64,000 bases of DNA from JAEUPI01 sp046348365 (GCA_046348365.1 JAXMEL010000003.1:717129-781128); one strand, 5' to 3'; positions 1 to 9,210 are shown, counted from the first letter of the stretch. Numbers and translations: made by a program. Notes: generated by a model not told the origin, from the letters alone.

Positions 1-2
1 GC

Positions 3-188
3 GCGAGCCTGCTGCGCTCGCGCGTGCGCGGTGCCGACCTGCCCGACGACCTCTGGTACCTGCGCACCGAGATCTTCGAGCAGGTGTCGCGCGCGATCAG
101 CCAGGCCGAGGCGGCCGCGCGGCTGCGCGACCTCGACGCGCTGTTCGAGCCGGTGCGCGGGCGCACGCGCATCGGCGGCGCGCGCTGA
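3..188 (+). CDS. C-terminal end of an unidentified protein
   Basis: The reading frame is open from the left edge to a TGA and gives 61 residues, Arg/Ala/Glu-rich and probably helical, ending in GRTRIGGAR. It faces the permease gene and is separated from it by only 9 bases. The fragment is too short to assign a family; I recognise no catalytic motif. It is real-looking because its codon use matches the neighbours and it ends cleanly before the convergent gene. Confidence 0.45.
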   Translation, partial: ASLLRSRVRGADLPDDLWYLRTEIFEQVSRAISQAEAAARLRDLDALFEPVRGRTRIGGAR

Positions 189-197
189 AGCGGCCGC

Positions 198-1010
198 TCA
201 GGCGGCGTCGGGCCGCGCTTGCGCGGCGCGGCGCGCGCGCCGCTGCAGCGCCTGCATCAGCAGGAACATCGTGGTCGAGAACACGATCATGATCGTCGCC
301 ACCGCGGTCAGCGCCGGCGTGATGCTGTCGCGCAGGCCGGAGAACATCTCGCGCGGCAGCGTGCGCTGATCGGGCCCCGACACCAGCAGCGCGATCACCA
401 CGTCGTCGAACGACGCGGCGAAGGCGAACAACGCGCCCGAGGCCATCGCCGGCACGATGCCCGGTAGCGTGACGCGCAAGAACGTGAGCGCCGGCGTGGC
501 GCCGCACGAGGCCGCGGCGCGCGCGAGGTTCGGGTCCTGCAGCTCCAGCGCGGTGAGCACCGGCACCACCACGAACGGCACCGCGATCACCGTGTGCGCG
601 AGGACGAGGCCGGTGTAGGTGCTGGTCAGCGCCAGCGGCGCGAGGAAGAAGTAGCTCGCCACCGCGATCAGGATCACCGGCACGATCATCGGCGACAGCA
701 TCACGAGCCTGAGCGCAGCCGCCAGCGCGCCGCGCCAGCGTTGCAGGCCGAGCGCCGCCAGCGTGCCCAGCACCACCGAGATCACCGTGGCCGCGAAGCC
801 CACGACGAGCGAATTGCCGAGCGCACGCATCCAGCGCTCGCCGCCGAGCACCTCGTGGTACCAGCGCAGCGAGAAGCCCGGCATCGGATAGGTGAGGAAC
901 GAGCCGCTCGAGAACGACAGCGGCACGATCGCCGCGATCGGCACCAGCAGGAAAGCGAGCACCGCCGCGCAAAAGGCCCAGTAGACGATTCGCCACGGCA
1001 TCGCGCTCAC
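198..1010 (-). CDS. ABC transporter permease, PotC/YdcV-like
   Basis: Second inner-membrane permease of a polyamine-type (spermidine/putrescine) ABC importer. The 270-residue protein has about six hydrophobic segments. Its EAA-type cytoplasmic loop (around residues 165-190, core ASCGATPALTFLRVTLPGI) is the site that docks on the ATPase. The start is GTG, overlapping the TGA of the upstream permease as GTGA; an ATG three codons later is the alternative. Translational coupling and matching family mark it as the partner of the preceding permease. Substrate is inferred from family and gene order; opines or other amines are possible. Confidence 0.88.
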   Translation of the reverse strand: MSAMPWRIVYWAFCAAVLAFLLVPIAAIVPLSFSSGSFLTYPMPGFSLRWYHEVLGGERWMRALGNSLVVGFAATVISVVLGTLAALGLQRWRGALAAALRLVMLSPMIVPVILIAVASYFFLAPLALTSTYTGLVLAHTVIAVPFVVVPVLTALELQDPNLARAAASCGATPALTFLRVTLPGIVPAMASGALFAFAASFDDVVIALLVSGPDQRTLPREMFSGLRDSITPALTAVATIMIVFSTTMFLLMQALQRRARRAAQARPDAA

Positions 1011-2185
1011 CCCACCGCCATCGCACGCCCGCCCGACAGGCGGTGCGATACGGCATACAGCGCCGCCGTCGTCACGAGCATCAGCAGGCCGAGCGCGGCG
1101 GCGAGGCCCCAGTTGCCGGTGTCGGTGGTGTAGGTGGCGACGAAGTAGCTGAGCATCTGGTCAGACCCGCCACCCACCAGCGCCGGCGTGATGTAGTAGC
1201 CGAGCGCGAGGATGAACACCATCAGCGAGCCCGCGGCGATGCCCGGCGCGGCGATCGGCAGGAACACGCGCACGAACGCGGTGAGCGGCGGCGCGCCGAG
1301 GCTCGAGGCGGCGCGCATGTAGTGCGGCGGTATGCCCTCGAGCACGCTGTACAGCGGCAGGATCATGAACGGCAGCAGCACGTGCGTCATCGCCACCAGC
1401 ACGCCGACGCGGTTGTAGATCAGCGTCAGCGGCTCGGCGATGACGCCGAGCTTGAGCAACAGGCTGTTGACCATGCCCTCGCGCTGCAGCACCACCACCC
1501 AGGCGGCGGTGCGCACGAGCAGCGAGGTCCAGAACGGCAGCAGCACCAGGATCATCAACACATCGGCGGTGCGCTCCTTCACCTGCGTCAGCAGCATCGC
1601 CACCGGAAAGCCCATCAGCAGCGTGAGCAGCGTCACCGACGCGCTGATGGCCAGCGTGCGGCCGAGCACGTCGAGGTAGATGCGGTTGGCCGCCGCGACG
1701 CGGTGGACGTGGCCCTGCACGTCGCGCGCGAGGTCCACCGAGGCGAGCAGGTAGTAGGCCGACACCGGCCCGCGCGCGCGCCGGACGGCGGCGAAGAACG
1801 CCGGCGTGGCCAGCGCCGGATCGATCTTCTCGAAGAAGCCGGCGCTCGTCTGCTCCGGCGGCACGCTCGCGGCCTCGCGCGCGGCGCGCATCAGCGTCGA
1901 GCGCACGCCGTTGACCTCGTAGTTCAGCCGCCGCGCCGCGTCGGCGAGCGTGCTGGCCTCGCGCGCGGCCACCAGGTCGTGCGCGAAGGCCGGCCACAGC
2001 GCGCCGGGCAGCGCCGTGCCGGGCTCCCAGTGCTCCAGCGCGGCCAGCGTGCGCGGCAGCGCGCGCGGCACCTCGGCCTCGCGCACCGCCAGCGACAGCA
2101 GCCACGCCAGCGGCGCGACGAAGAACACCAGCAGGAACGCGGTCAGCGGCGCGAGGAGGGGCGCGCGGCCAGCGAAGACCCTCAC
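1007..2185 (-). CDS. ABC transporter permease, PotB-like
   Basis: First inner-membrane permease of the polyamine-type importer, 392 residues from the preferred GTG (V-R-V-F-A-G-R). A GTG six codons further upstream lies inside the arm of an inverted repeat, so I prefer the inner start. The first hydrophobic segment is followed by a roughly 130-residue loop, presumably periplasmic, before the permease core. This makes the protein longer than E. coli PotB, as in other proteobacterial homologues of the family. The EAA loop (ASSLGAPPLTAFVRVFLPIA) is present. It overlaps the next permease by 4 bases and follows the binding-protein gene after a hairpin-bearing spacer. Confidence 0.87.
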   Translation of the reverse strand: MRVFAGRAPLLAPLTAFLLVFFVAPLAWLLSLAVREAEVPRALPRTLAALEHWEPGTALPGALWPAFAHDLVAAREASTLADAARRLNYEVNGVRSTLMRAAREAASVPPEQTSAGFFEKIDPALATPAFFAAVRRARGPVSAYYLLASVDLARDVQGHVHRVAAANRIYLDVLGRTLAISASVTLLTLLMGFPVAMLLTQVKERTADVLMILVLLPFWTSLLVRTAAWVVVLQREGMVNSLLLKLGVIAEPLTLIYNRVGVLVAMTHVLLPFMILPLYSVLEGIPPHYMRAASSLGAPPLTAFVRVFLPIAAPGIAAGSLMVFILALGYYITPALVGGGSDQMLSYFVATYTTDTGNWGLAAALGLLMLVTTAALYAVSHRLSGGRAMAVG

Positions 2186-2248
2186 CCCAGCCCTCTCCCG
2201 CACCCGAAGGCGGAGCCTTCGGCTCCGCGTGCGGGAGAGGGGGTGGGG
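2185..2248. repeat. Long inverted repeat between binding-protein and permease genes
   Basis: Outer arms at 2185-2203 and 2229-2248 are near-complementary (CCCTCTCCCGCAC with GTGCGGGAGAGGG). They enclose a perfect 8-bp inner stem (CCGAAGGC / GCCTTCGG at 2204-2211 and 2215-2222). In RNA this would be a large two-tier hairpin. It sits just after the binding-protein stop, where a stem could protect the abundant binding-protein mRNA or reduce read-through to the permeases. The sequence resembles dispersed palindromic repeats seen in many proteobacteria; the role is inference. Confidence 0.7.
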
Positions 2249-2252
2249 TTGG

Positions 2253-3305
2253 TCACTTGGTGCCCGACCACTTCGTCCACCGCTCGGCGAGCTTGTCGCC
2301 GTTGTCGATCCAGAACTTCGGATCCTCGGCGAAGGCCTGCTTCAGGATGTCGGGGTTGGTCGGCAGCTCGCCCATCAGGCTCTTGTCGACCAGCGGCGCC
2401 GCGCCGGCCGACGTGACGCCGTAGCGCACGTACTTGGGCAGCTTGGCCTGGTTCTCGGGCCGGCCCATGAACTCCACCAGCTTCTCGGCGTTGGCCTTGT
2501 TGGGCGTGCCCTTCATGATGACCCACGAGTCCATCGTGTAGGGCGTGTCCTTCCACACCATCTTGAAGTTCTTCTTGTCCTTCTCGTTGGCGGCGGTGAT
2601 GCGGCCGTTGTAGGCGGTGGTGAACACCACGTCGCCGGCGGCGAGCATCTGCGGCGGCTGAGCGCCGCTCTTCCAGAACACGAGGTCGGGCTTGATGGTG
2701 TCGAGCTTCTTGAACGCGCGCTCCACGCCCTCGGGCGTGCGCAGCACCTTGTAGACGTCGGCACTCGGCACGCCGTCGGCGATCAACGCGACCTCGAGGT
2801 TCCACTTGGCGCCGTTGCGGATCGCGCGCTTGCCGGGAAACTTCTTGCTGTCGAAGAAGTCGGCCCAGCCGGTGGGCGCGGTCTTGGTCTTGTCGCCGTC
2901 GTAGGCGAGCACGAGGTTGTAGATGATCGCGCCGACGCCGCAGGCGTGCACGGTGCCGGGCAGGTAGCGCGCGGCGCCGCCGATCTTGGCCACGTCGAGC
3001 TTCTCGTACAGGCCCTCGTCGCAGCCGACTTCCAACTCGTCGGCCTCGACCTGCACCACGTCCCAGTTGTTGTTGCCGCCCTTGACCTTGGTGCGCAGCA
3101 CGCCGAGGCCGCCGTCCCACGCTTCGTCGAGCAGCTTGGTGCCGGCGGCGTTGAAGGGCTTGAAGTAGACCTCCTTCTGGCCGTCCTGGTAGGCGCCGCC
3201 CCAGGACACGACCGTGAGGTCGCGGCCCTGCGCGTGTGCCGCGAGCGAGCATGCGGCCAGCGCTGCTGCGGCGAGCAGGCTGCGGGTGATGTGGGTGGTG
3301 GTCAT
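2253..3305 (-). CDS. Periplasmic polyamine-type substrate-binding protein (PotD/PotF-like)
   Basis: A 350-residue extracellular binding protein of the family-1/PotD type. The N-terminus is a clear signal peptide (hydrophobic core LLAAAALAACSLAAHAQG, probable cleavage after AHA). The mature start DLTVVSWGGAYQDGQKEV is typical of the spermidine/putrescine group. It binds substrate in the periplasm and delivers it to the two permeases encoded downstream. It lies between the ATPase gene and the permeases, 45 bases after the ATPase stop. The exact ligand cannot be read from the sequence. Confidence 0.87.
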   Translation of the reverse strand: MTTTHITRSLLAAAALAACSLAAHAQGRDLTVVSWGGAYQDGQKEVYFKPFNAAGTKLLDEAWDGGLGVLRTKVKGGNNNWDVVQVEADELEVGCDEGLYEKLDVAKIGGAARYLPGTVHACGVGAIIYNLVLAYDGDKTKTAPTGWADFFDSKKFPGKRAIRNGAKWNLEVALIADGVPSADVYKVLRTPEGVERAFKKLDTIKPDLVFWKSGAQPPQMLAAGDVVFTTAYNGRITAANEKDKKNFKMVWKDTPYTMDSWVIMKGTPNKANAEKLVEFMGRPENQAKLPKYVRYGVTSAGAAPLVDKSLMGELPTNPDILKQAFAEDPKFWIDNGDKLAERWTKWSGTK

Positions 3306-3350
3306 CGTCTGTCTCTCCTCGGGTTGAACGACATGGGAAGCGGCGGAACC

Positions 3351-4469
3351 TCAGAACACCCAGGCATCGTCGGCGCGAAAGCCGAAGGCCAGGCGCTGCC
3401 CGGGCGACAGGCCCGGCGGCAGCGCACCGGCGCCGACCTTGGCGTGCCAGGCCTGCGGCGCGGCGCCGGTCGCAGCGGCTGGTGCGACGTCGCCCTGGAT
3501 CTGCATCACCAGGCGCCAGTGGTCGCCCTGGTGGATGGCGTCGACCAGCGTCGCCGCGAGGCGGTTCTCGGTGGCGAGCGCCGCGGCGTCGGCGGCGATC
3601 TGCAGCGACTCGGGCCGCACGCACAGCGTGGCGTTGGCGCCGTTGTCGCGCGCGGCCGTCACGCTGCCGCGGCGGCCGCGCAGCAGATGTTCGCCGGCGC
3701 GCAGCAGCGCATGCGGGCCCTGCGCGCCGGAGTCGACCGCGCTCAGCATGTTGTTGTCGCCGATGAAGCCGGCCACGAACGGGTTGGCCGGCGCGTCGTA
3801 GAGCACCTGCGGCGTGGCGAGCTGCTCGATGCGGCCGTGGTTGAACACGGCGACGCGGTCCGACAGCGTCATGGCCTCGGCCTGGTCGTGCGTGACGAAC
3901 ACCATCGTGACGCCCAGCTCGCGGTGCAGGCGGCGGATCTCGAGCTGCATCTGCTCGCGCAGCTTCTTGTCGAGCGCCGACAGCGGCTCGTCCATCAGCA
4001 CCAGCCGCGGCTCGAACACCAGCGCGCGCGCGAGCGCGACGCGCTGCTGCTGGCCGCCCGAGAGCTGGTTGGGCTTGCGCTGTGCGAAGGCCTGCAGGTG
4101 CACCTTGGCCAGCGCAGCGGCCACCTTCTCGCGCGCCTGCGCGGCGCTGACCTTGCGCACGCCGAGCGGAAAGGCCACGTTCTGCTCGACCGTCATGTGC
4201 GGAAACAGCGAGTAGCTCTGGAACACCACGCCCATGTTGCGCTTGTGCGGCGGCAGGCTCTCGATCGGCGTGCCGTCGAGCCGGATCTGCCCGCGCGTGG
4301 GCGCCTCGAAGCCGGCCAGCAGCATCAGCGTCGTCGTCTTGCCCGAGCCCGAGGGCCCGAGCAGCGTGAGGAACTCGCCGGATTCGATGTGCAGGTTCAA
4401 GTCATCCACCGCGGCTTGCGCGCTGCCGGGGTAGTGCTTGTGCACGTGGTCGAATTCGATCAGTGCCAT
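3351..4469 (-). CDS. ABC transporter ATP-binding protein, PotA-like
   Basis: 372-residue ATPase of the polyamine-type importer. Walker A is GPSGSGKTT (about residues 38-46), the signature is LSGGQQQRVALARAL, Walker B is RLVLMDEPLSALD, and the switch histidine follows in FVTHDQAEA. A C-terminal TOBE-like regulatory region of about 130 residues (with NATLCVRPESLQI) follows, as in PotA/FbpC-type ATPases. It is the first gene of the four-gene transporter unit and is preceded by a long repeat-filled spacer, so the promoter is probably in or next to that repeat. Confidence 0.92.
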   Translation of the reverse strand: MALIEFDHVHKHYPGSAQAAVDDLNLHIESGEFLTLLGPSGSGKTTTLMLLAGFEAPTRGQIRLDGTPIESLPPHKRNMGVVFQSYSLFPHMTVEQNVAFPLGVRKVSAAQAREKVAAALAKVHLQAFAQRKPNQLSGGQQQRVALARALVFEPRLVLMDEPLSALDKKLREQMQLEIRRLHRELGVTMVFVTHDQAEAMTLSDRVAVFNHGRIEQLATPQVLYDAPANPFVAGFIGDNNMLSAVDSGAQGPHALLRAGEHLLRGRRGSVTAARDNGANATLCVRPESLQIAADAAALATENRLAATLVDAIHQGDHWRLVMQIQGDVAPAAATGAAPQAWHAKVGAGALPPGLSPGQRLAFGFRADDAWVF

Positions 4470-4510
4470 GTGGTTGGTGTTGAGGCTGCTCGCGTGCCTA
4501 GATCGAGCGT

Positions 4511-4918
4511 GGCAAAGGCAGGCATGGGCACGCCTGGGCGCTTCGATGAGGCGCCCCTACGCTTCGCTCCGGGGTGCCCTGTGGTCCTCGCACTGCGAGG
4601 GCGGCTGCGGAACTGCCTTGCAGGCCGCGCTGGCGCCTGCAGGCGCCAGCCGCTCGCGAGGCGAAGAGCCGTCCGCAGTGGACGGCTCTTCGTCCACGCT
4701 CGCCCCTCGCACGGCCGTGACGCCGCTGCGCGGCGCCGCTGTGCTCGGAGCTCGAAGTCCTCGCCGTCCCATCGCCTTACGGCGATGGGCAACCTTCGCC
4801 CGCCTGCGCTTCTCGGCGCCTCATAGGCGCGCCCAGGCCTGCCCCAACCCACCTTTGCCCAGCACCAGCGGTGGCATGCGCCGCGTGCGGCCAGCGGGTA
4901 CCGCCCGCCGCGCCGCGC
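4511..4918. repeat. Dispersed structured repeat, copy 1 (non-coding spacer)
   Basis: This fills the roughly 480-base gap between the PotA-like ATPase gene and the aminotransferase gene; I see no convincing gene in it. Three blocks match the spacer near 13.3-13.65 kb. Bases 4533-4557 are the exact reverse complement of 13606-13630. Bases 4816-4859 resemble 13611-13652 directly. The 28 bases 4891-4918 are the exact reverse complement of 13296-13323. It also holds local hairpins (for example TGGCGCCTGCAGGCGCCA around 4640, and GAGCCGTCC..GGACGGCTC around 4667-4687). It is probably a lineage-specific mobile or REP-like repeat. Confidence 0.7.
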
Positions 4919-4948
4919 GACCGATTGAATGAAGGCAATCACCGCCCC

Positions 4949-6340
4949 TCAACCCTTCCAACTCCGAACCCAAGCCACCGTATCCGCCAACGCCTTCTCG
5001 GCCTTGCCCATCATCTCGTCGATCTCCGTCGCCGAGATGATCAGCGGCGGCGAGAACGCGATCACGTCGCCGCCGAGCACGCGCACGATCAGGCCGTGGG
5101 CTTGCGCGCGCCTGACGAAATACGCGCCCACGCCGCGCGCCGGGTCGAAGGGCTGGCGCCTGGCCGGGTCGGCCGCCAGCTCGATCGCGCCGATCAGCCC
5201 CAGGCCGCGCACATGGCCCACGATCTCGTGGCCGGCGAATCGCTGCAGGCCGTGCTGCAATCGAGGCGCCACCTGCTGCACGTGGCCGACGAGGTTGTCG
5301 CGCTCGTAGATGCGCAACGCCTCCAGCGCCACCGCGCAGGCCACCGGGTGGCCGCTGTAGGTGTAGCCGTGGCCGAAGCTGCCCACCGCGGCCGAGGTAT
5401 CGGCCACCACCTGGTAGATCGCGTCGCTCACGTACAGCGCCGACATCGGCACGTAGGCCGACGTGAGCATCTTGGCCACCGTGATCAGGTCGGGCTTCAG
5501 GCCGAACACGTTGGTGCCGAAGGGCTGGCCCAGGCGACCGAAACCGGTGATCACCTCGTCGGCGATCAGCAGGATGTCGTACTTCTTCAGCACCGCCTGC
5601 ACGCGCCCGAAGTAGTCGGCCGGCGGAATGATCACGCCGCCGGCGCCTTGCACCGGCTCGGCGATGAACGCAGCCACCGTGTCGGGGCCTTCGCGCAGGA
5701 TCGTGTCTTCGAGCTCGCGCGCCAGGCGCTCGGCGAACTGCGCCTCGCTCTCGCCGGCTTGCGCGAAACGGTAGTGGTGCGGGCAGCCCACGCGCACCAC
5801 GCCGTCGATCGGCAGGTCGAAATGCTGGTGCATCATCGGGATGCCCGACATCGACGCCGCCGCCACCGTCACGCCGTGATAGGCCTTGTCGCGCGCGATG
5901 ATTTTCTTCTTCTTCGGCCGGCCGCGCGCGTTGTTGTAGTAGCGCACGAGCTTGAACGCCGTGTCGTTCGATTCCGACCCCGAGTTGGCGAACAGCACGC
6001 GCGCCATCGGCACCGGCGCCCAGCGGATCATCGCCTCCACCAGCTCGGTCACCGGCCCCGGCACCTTGCCCGAGAACGCGTGGTAGTACGGCAGCACCTG
6101 CAGCTGGCGCGTGGCCGCATCGACCAGCCGCTTGTCGGAGAAGCCGAGCGACGCGCACCACAGCCCGGCCATGCCCTCGATGTAGCCGTTGCCGTGCTCG
6201 TCGAACACGCGCACGCCGTCGCCGCGCACGATCACGAGCGGGCCTTCCTTCTCGAGCTGGCGCAGCTGCGTGTAGGGATGCAGGTGGTGGGTGCGGTCGC
6301 GGTCGCCCGCGGCGGTGATCGACGGTGTGGCCGTGCTCAT
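4949..6340 (-). CDS. Class III PLP-dependent aminotransferase (omega-amino acid/polyamine or taurine type)
   Basis: 463 residues from the preferred ATG (M-S-T-A-T-P). The fold-type I class III hallmarks are present: NSGSESNDTA for phosphate binding, LLIADEVITGFGRLG with the PLP aspartate, and the Schiff-base lysine in TVAKMLTSAY. This group moves a terminal amino group to pyruvate. Next to a polyamine importer the likeliest role is putrescine-pyruvate aminotransferase (SpuC-like). Because tauABC is divergent on the other side, taurine-pyruvate aminotransferase is a real alternative. Sequence alone does not decide, and no xsc gene for the next taurine step is in view. Confidence 0.85.
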   Translation of the reverse strand: MSTATPSITAAGDRDRTHHLHPYTQLRQLEKEGPLVIVRGDGVRVFDEHGNGYIEGMAGLWCASLGFSDKRLVDAATRQLQVLPYYHAFSGKVPGPVTELVEAMIRWAPVPMARVLFANSGSESNDTAFKLVRYYNNARGRPKKKKIIARDKAYHGVTVAAASMSGIPMMHQHFDLPIDGVVRVGCPHHYRFAQAGESEAQFAERLARELEDTILREGPDTVAAFIAEPVQGAGGVIIPPADYFGRVQAVLKKYDILLIADEVITGFGRLGQPFGTNVFGLKPDLITVAKMLTSAYVPMSALYVSDAIYQVVADTSAAVGSFGHGYTYSGHPVACAVALEALRIYERDNLVGHVQQVAPRLQHGLQRFAGHEIVGHVRGLGLIGAIELAADPARRQPFDPARGVGAYFVRRAQAHGLIVRVLGGDVIAFSPPLIISATEIDEMMGKAEKALADTVAWVRSWKG

Positions 6341-6570
6341 GGGGGGCTCGACAGCGGAGTGGGCGCACATTGTGGTGCGGCGCATGCCGCTCGCGCCAGC
6401 GGGGAACCCTCAACGCGCCGGCGCGGCTGCAACCGCGCGCAACGGGCGCTGCGGCTGCGGGTAAGTCCCCATGCGCTGCAGGGGCGGCGTGGGCAACTCT
6501 GCGCGTCGATGTCGCGGCGCACGTGCGTGTGCGACGATGACCGTGGTGGCTGATTCGCTAGGAGGAGACG

Positions 6571-7566
6571 ATGAAGAACTGGAAGCTCGCGGCCGTGGCC
6601 GCGCTAACGTGGGTGGGGGCGGGCGCGGCGTACGCGCAGACCAAGGAAGTGACCTTCGCGCACCAGGACATGCTGGTGCCGCTGCGCACGGTGATGGAAT
6701 CGGGCGAGCTGGAAAAGGCCACCGGCTACAAGATCAACTGGCGCATGTTCGGCGGCGGCGGCGACGTCATCAAGGCCATGGCCAGCGGCGACGTGCAGCT
6801 CGGCGAAGCCGGCTCCAGCCCCATCACCGCCGCTGCCAGCCAGGGCCAGGAAATCAAGCTCTTCTGGATCCTCGACGACATCGCCGACGCCGAAGCGCTG
6901 ATCGCGCGCAACGGCTCCAATGTTGCCGGCGTCAAGGACCTGAAAGGCAAGAAAGTCGCCACCCCGTTCGTCTCCACCGCGCACTACCAGCTGATGGCCG
7001 CGCTCAAGCTCGAAGGGCTCGCCGCCAAGGACGTCAACGTCATGAACATGCGCCCGCCGGAGATTGCCGCCGCCTGGGAGCGCGGCGACATCGACGCCGC
7101 ATTCATCTGGGACCCCGTGCTGTCGAAGATCAAGGGCAACGGCAAAGCCATCGCCAGCTCCGCCAGCATCGGCGCCAAGGGCTACCCCACCTTCGACGGC
7201 CTGGTCGTCAACGCCAAGTGGGCCGCCGCCAACGAAGGCTTCATGGTCGAACTCGTCAAGCAGCTCGCCAAGGCCGACGCCGAGTACCGCGCCAACACCG
7301 CCAAGTGGACCGCCGACTCCGCGCAGGTCAAAGCCGTCGCCAAGTGGACCAAGGCCGACGCCAAGGACGTGCCCGCCGCGATGGCGCTGTACAAGTTCCC
7401 CACCGCGACCGAGCAGATGTCGGCCACCTGGCTTGGCGGCGGCGCCGCCAAGGCGATGGCCAACACCGCGGTGTTCCTCAAGGAGCAGGGCCGCATCCAG
7501 GACGTCAAGCCCGACTACAACGCCTTCGTGACCGACGCCTACGTGAAGAAGGCGGGCGTCAAGTAA
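6571..7566 (+). CDS. tauA: Taurine/sulfonate ABC transporter substrate-binding protein
   Basis: 331-residue periplasmic binding protein with a signal peptide ending AYAQ. It resembles E. coli TauA through the length: a GDVQLGEAGSSPI region, KGKKVATPFVSTAHYQLMAALK, RPPEIAAAWERGDIDAAFIWDPV. A strong ribosome-binding site (AGGAGGAGAC) sits just before the ATG. It is the first gene of tauABC, transcribed divergently from the aminotransferase. It should capture taurine or a related aliphatic sulfonate; tauD (the dioxygenase) is not adjacent, so desulfonation must use another enzyme. Confidence 0.88.
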   Translation: MKNWKLAAVAALTWVGAGAAYAQTKEVTFAHQDMLVPLRTVMESGELEKATGYKINWRMFGGGGDVIKAMASGDVQLGEAGSSPITAAASQGQEIKLFWILDDIADAEALIARNGSNVAGVKDLKGKKVATPFVSTAHYQLMAALKLEGLAAKDVNVMNMRPPEIAAAWERGDIDAAFIWDPVLSKIKGNGKAIASSASIGAKGYPTFDGLVVNAKWAAANEGFMVELVKQLAKADAEYRANTAKWTADSAQVKAVAKWTKADAKDVPAAMALYKFPTATEQMSATWLGGGAAKAMANTAVFLKEQGRIQDVKPDYNAFVTDAYVKKAGVK

Positions 7567-7576
7567 GCGCCGGGCG

Positions 7577-8365
7577 GTGCCCACGCTCGACATCCGCCGC
7601 CTGACGGTCAACTACGCCGTCAGGGGCGGCACGCTGGCGGCGCTGGCCGAGGTGAACCTCACGCTGCACGACGGCGACTTCGTCGTCGCGCTCGGCGCGT
7701 CGGGCTGCGGCAAGACGACGCTGCTGAACTGCATCGCCGGGTTCCTGCCGCCGTCGAGCGGCGAGATCCTGCTCGACGGCCGCCCGGTGATGGGCCCCGG
7801 CGCCGATCGCGGCGTGGTGTTCCAGAAGCACGCGCTGATGCCGTGGCTGAACGTGCGCGATAACGTCGCGCTCGGGCTGCGCCTCGCCGGCGTGGACCGC
7901 GCCACGCGCGCGCGGCGTGCCGAGGAGCAGCTCGCGCGCGTGGGGCTGGAGAAGTTTGCCGATCGCGCGGTGTACGAGCTGTCGGGCGGCATGCAGCAGC
8001 GCGTGGGCATCGCGCGCGCACTGGCCAACGACCCGGCGGTGATGCTGATGGACGAGCCGATGGGCGCGCTCGACGCGTTCACGCGCGAGCAGGTGCAGGA
8101 GATCCTGCTGCGCGCCTGGTCGGCCACGCACAAGATGGTGTTCTTCATCACGCACTCGGTGGAGGAGGCGCTGTTCCTCGCCACGCGGCTGATCGTGATG
8201 AGCCCGAGCCCGGGCCGCATCTCGCATGTCTACGACGATCTGCCGTTCTCGCGCCGCTTCCTGCAGGCGGGCGATGCGCGCGCGGTGAAGTCGGCGAGCG
8301 ACTTCATCGCGCTGCGCGAGGAGGTGCTGGCGCTGGTGCACGCCCGGGAGCCGGCCGATGCCTGA
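7577..8365 (+). CDS. tauB: Taurine/sulfonate ABC transporter ATP-binding protein
   Basis: 262-residue ATPase with GTG start, 10 bases after tauA. Walker A is GASGCGKTT, signature LSGGMQQRVGIARAL, Walker B AVMLMDEPMGALD, switch FITHSVEEA. It matches the nitrate/sulfonate/taurine ATPase group (TauB/SsuB). Its 3' end overlaps the permease gene by 8 bases, indicating coupled translation. It energises uptake of the ligand delivered by TauA. Confidence 0.88.
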   Translation: MPTLDIRRLTVNYAVRGGTLAALAEVNLTLHDGDFVVALGASGCGKTTLLNCIAGFLPPSSGEILLDGRPVMGPGADRGVVFQKHALMPWLNVRDNVALGLRLAGVDRATRARRAEEQLARVGLEKFADRAVYELSGGMQQRVGIARALANDPAVMLMDEPMGALDAFTREQVQEILLRAWSATHKMVFFITHSVEEALFLATRLIVMSPSPGRISHVYDDLPFSRRFLQAGDARAVKSASDFIALREEVLALVHAREPADA

Positions 8366-9182
8366 TCGCGGCGCAGATGCGGGCGCGCCGAAGACCAGCG
8401 CGTTCAAGGTGCCGGGCGAGGGCTCGAGCGTCGGCATCAGCGCCGTCACCATCGCCGTGCTGTTCGCGCTGTGGGCGCTGGTGAGCAACCTCGGGCTGGT
8501 GAAACCGCTGTTCCTGCCCACGCCGCAGGCGGTGTTCGAGCAGTTCTACGCCTACCTCACCGGCGCGGCCAACGACAAGCCGCTGTGGCAGCACTTCGTG
8601 GCCAGCATGGGGCGCGTGTTCGCGGCCTTCGTGCTGGCGGTGCTCACCGCGGTGCCGGTGGGCATCGCGATGGGCATGAGCCGGGTTGCGCGCGGCATCT
8701 TCGACCCGCCGCTGGAGTTCTACCGGCCGCTGCCGCCGCTGTCGTACCTGCCGCTGATCATCATCTGGTTCGGCATCGACGAGCTGCCCAAGGTGCTGCT
8801 GATCTACCTGAGCTGCTTCGCGCCGCTGGCGCTGGCCGCGCGCTCGGGCATGAAGAGCGCCTCGCAGGAGCAGATCAACGCCGCGTACTCGATGGGTGCC
8901 AGCTACGGCCAGGTCATCCGGCACGTCGTGCTGCCGTCGGCGCTGCCGGAGATCCTGGTGGGCATGCGCATCGCCATCGGCTTCGGCTGGACGACGCTGG
9001 TGGCTGCCGAGATGGTGGCGGCCAACGTGGGGCTGGGGCAGATGGTGCTCAACGCGTCGAACTTCCTGCGCACCGACATCGTGATCATGGGCATCATCGT
9101 GATCGGCATCGTGGCCTACCTGTTCGACCTGCTGATGCGCTGGGTCGAGCGCCGGCTGGTGCCGTGGAAGGGCAAGATGTAG
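8358..9182 (+). CDS. tauC: Taurine/sulfonate ABC transporter permease
   Basis: 274-residue inner-membrane permease of the TauC/SsuC type with about six hydrophobic segments and the EAA-like loop NAAYSMGASYGQVIRHVVLP. The 5' end overlaps tauB, so the ATG is fixed by coupling. The start region is cytoplasmic and Ser/Gly-rich. It completes a tauABC importer; the next gene on the opposite strand is a TauE/SafE exporter, which fits a sulfonate theme. Confidence 0.88.
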   Translation: MPDRGADAGAPKTSAFKVPGEGSSVGISAVTIAVLFALWALVSNLGLVKPLFLPTPQAVFEQFYAYLTGAANDKPLWQHFVASMGRVFAAFVLAVLTAVPVGIAMGMSRVARGIFDPPLEFYRPLPPLSYLPLIIIWFGIDELPKVLLIYLSCFAPLALAARSGMKSASQEQINAAYSMGASYGQVIRHVVLPSALPEILVGMRIAIGFGWTTLVAAEMVAANVGLGQMVLNASNFLRTDIVIMGIIVIGIVAYLFDLLMRWVERRLVPWKGKM

Positions 9183-9189
9183 GCCGGCC

Positions 9190-9210
9190 GCGGCATGCGC
9201 GGCATGCCGC
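9190..9210. terminator. Perfect hairpin between convergent tauC and tauE-like genes
   Basis: A 9-bp perfect stem (GCGGCATGC / GCATGCCGC) with a 3-base loop lies 7 bases after the tauC stop and before the convergent stop. There is no T-run, so if it terminates transcription it does so weakly or with Rho. Confidence 0.4.

Noticed and set aside
2186..2203. GTG start six codons upstream in the PotB-like permease
   Set aside because: It lies inside the arm of the inverted repeat and adds a short basic tail; the GTG at 2185 is the more natural start.
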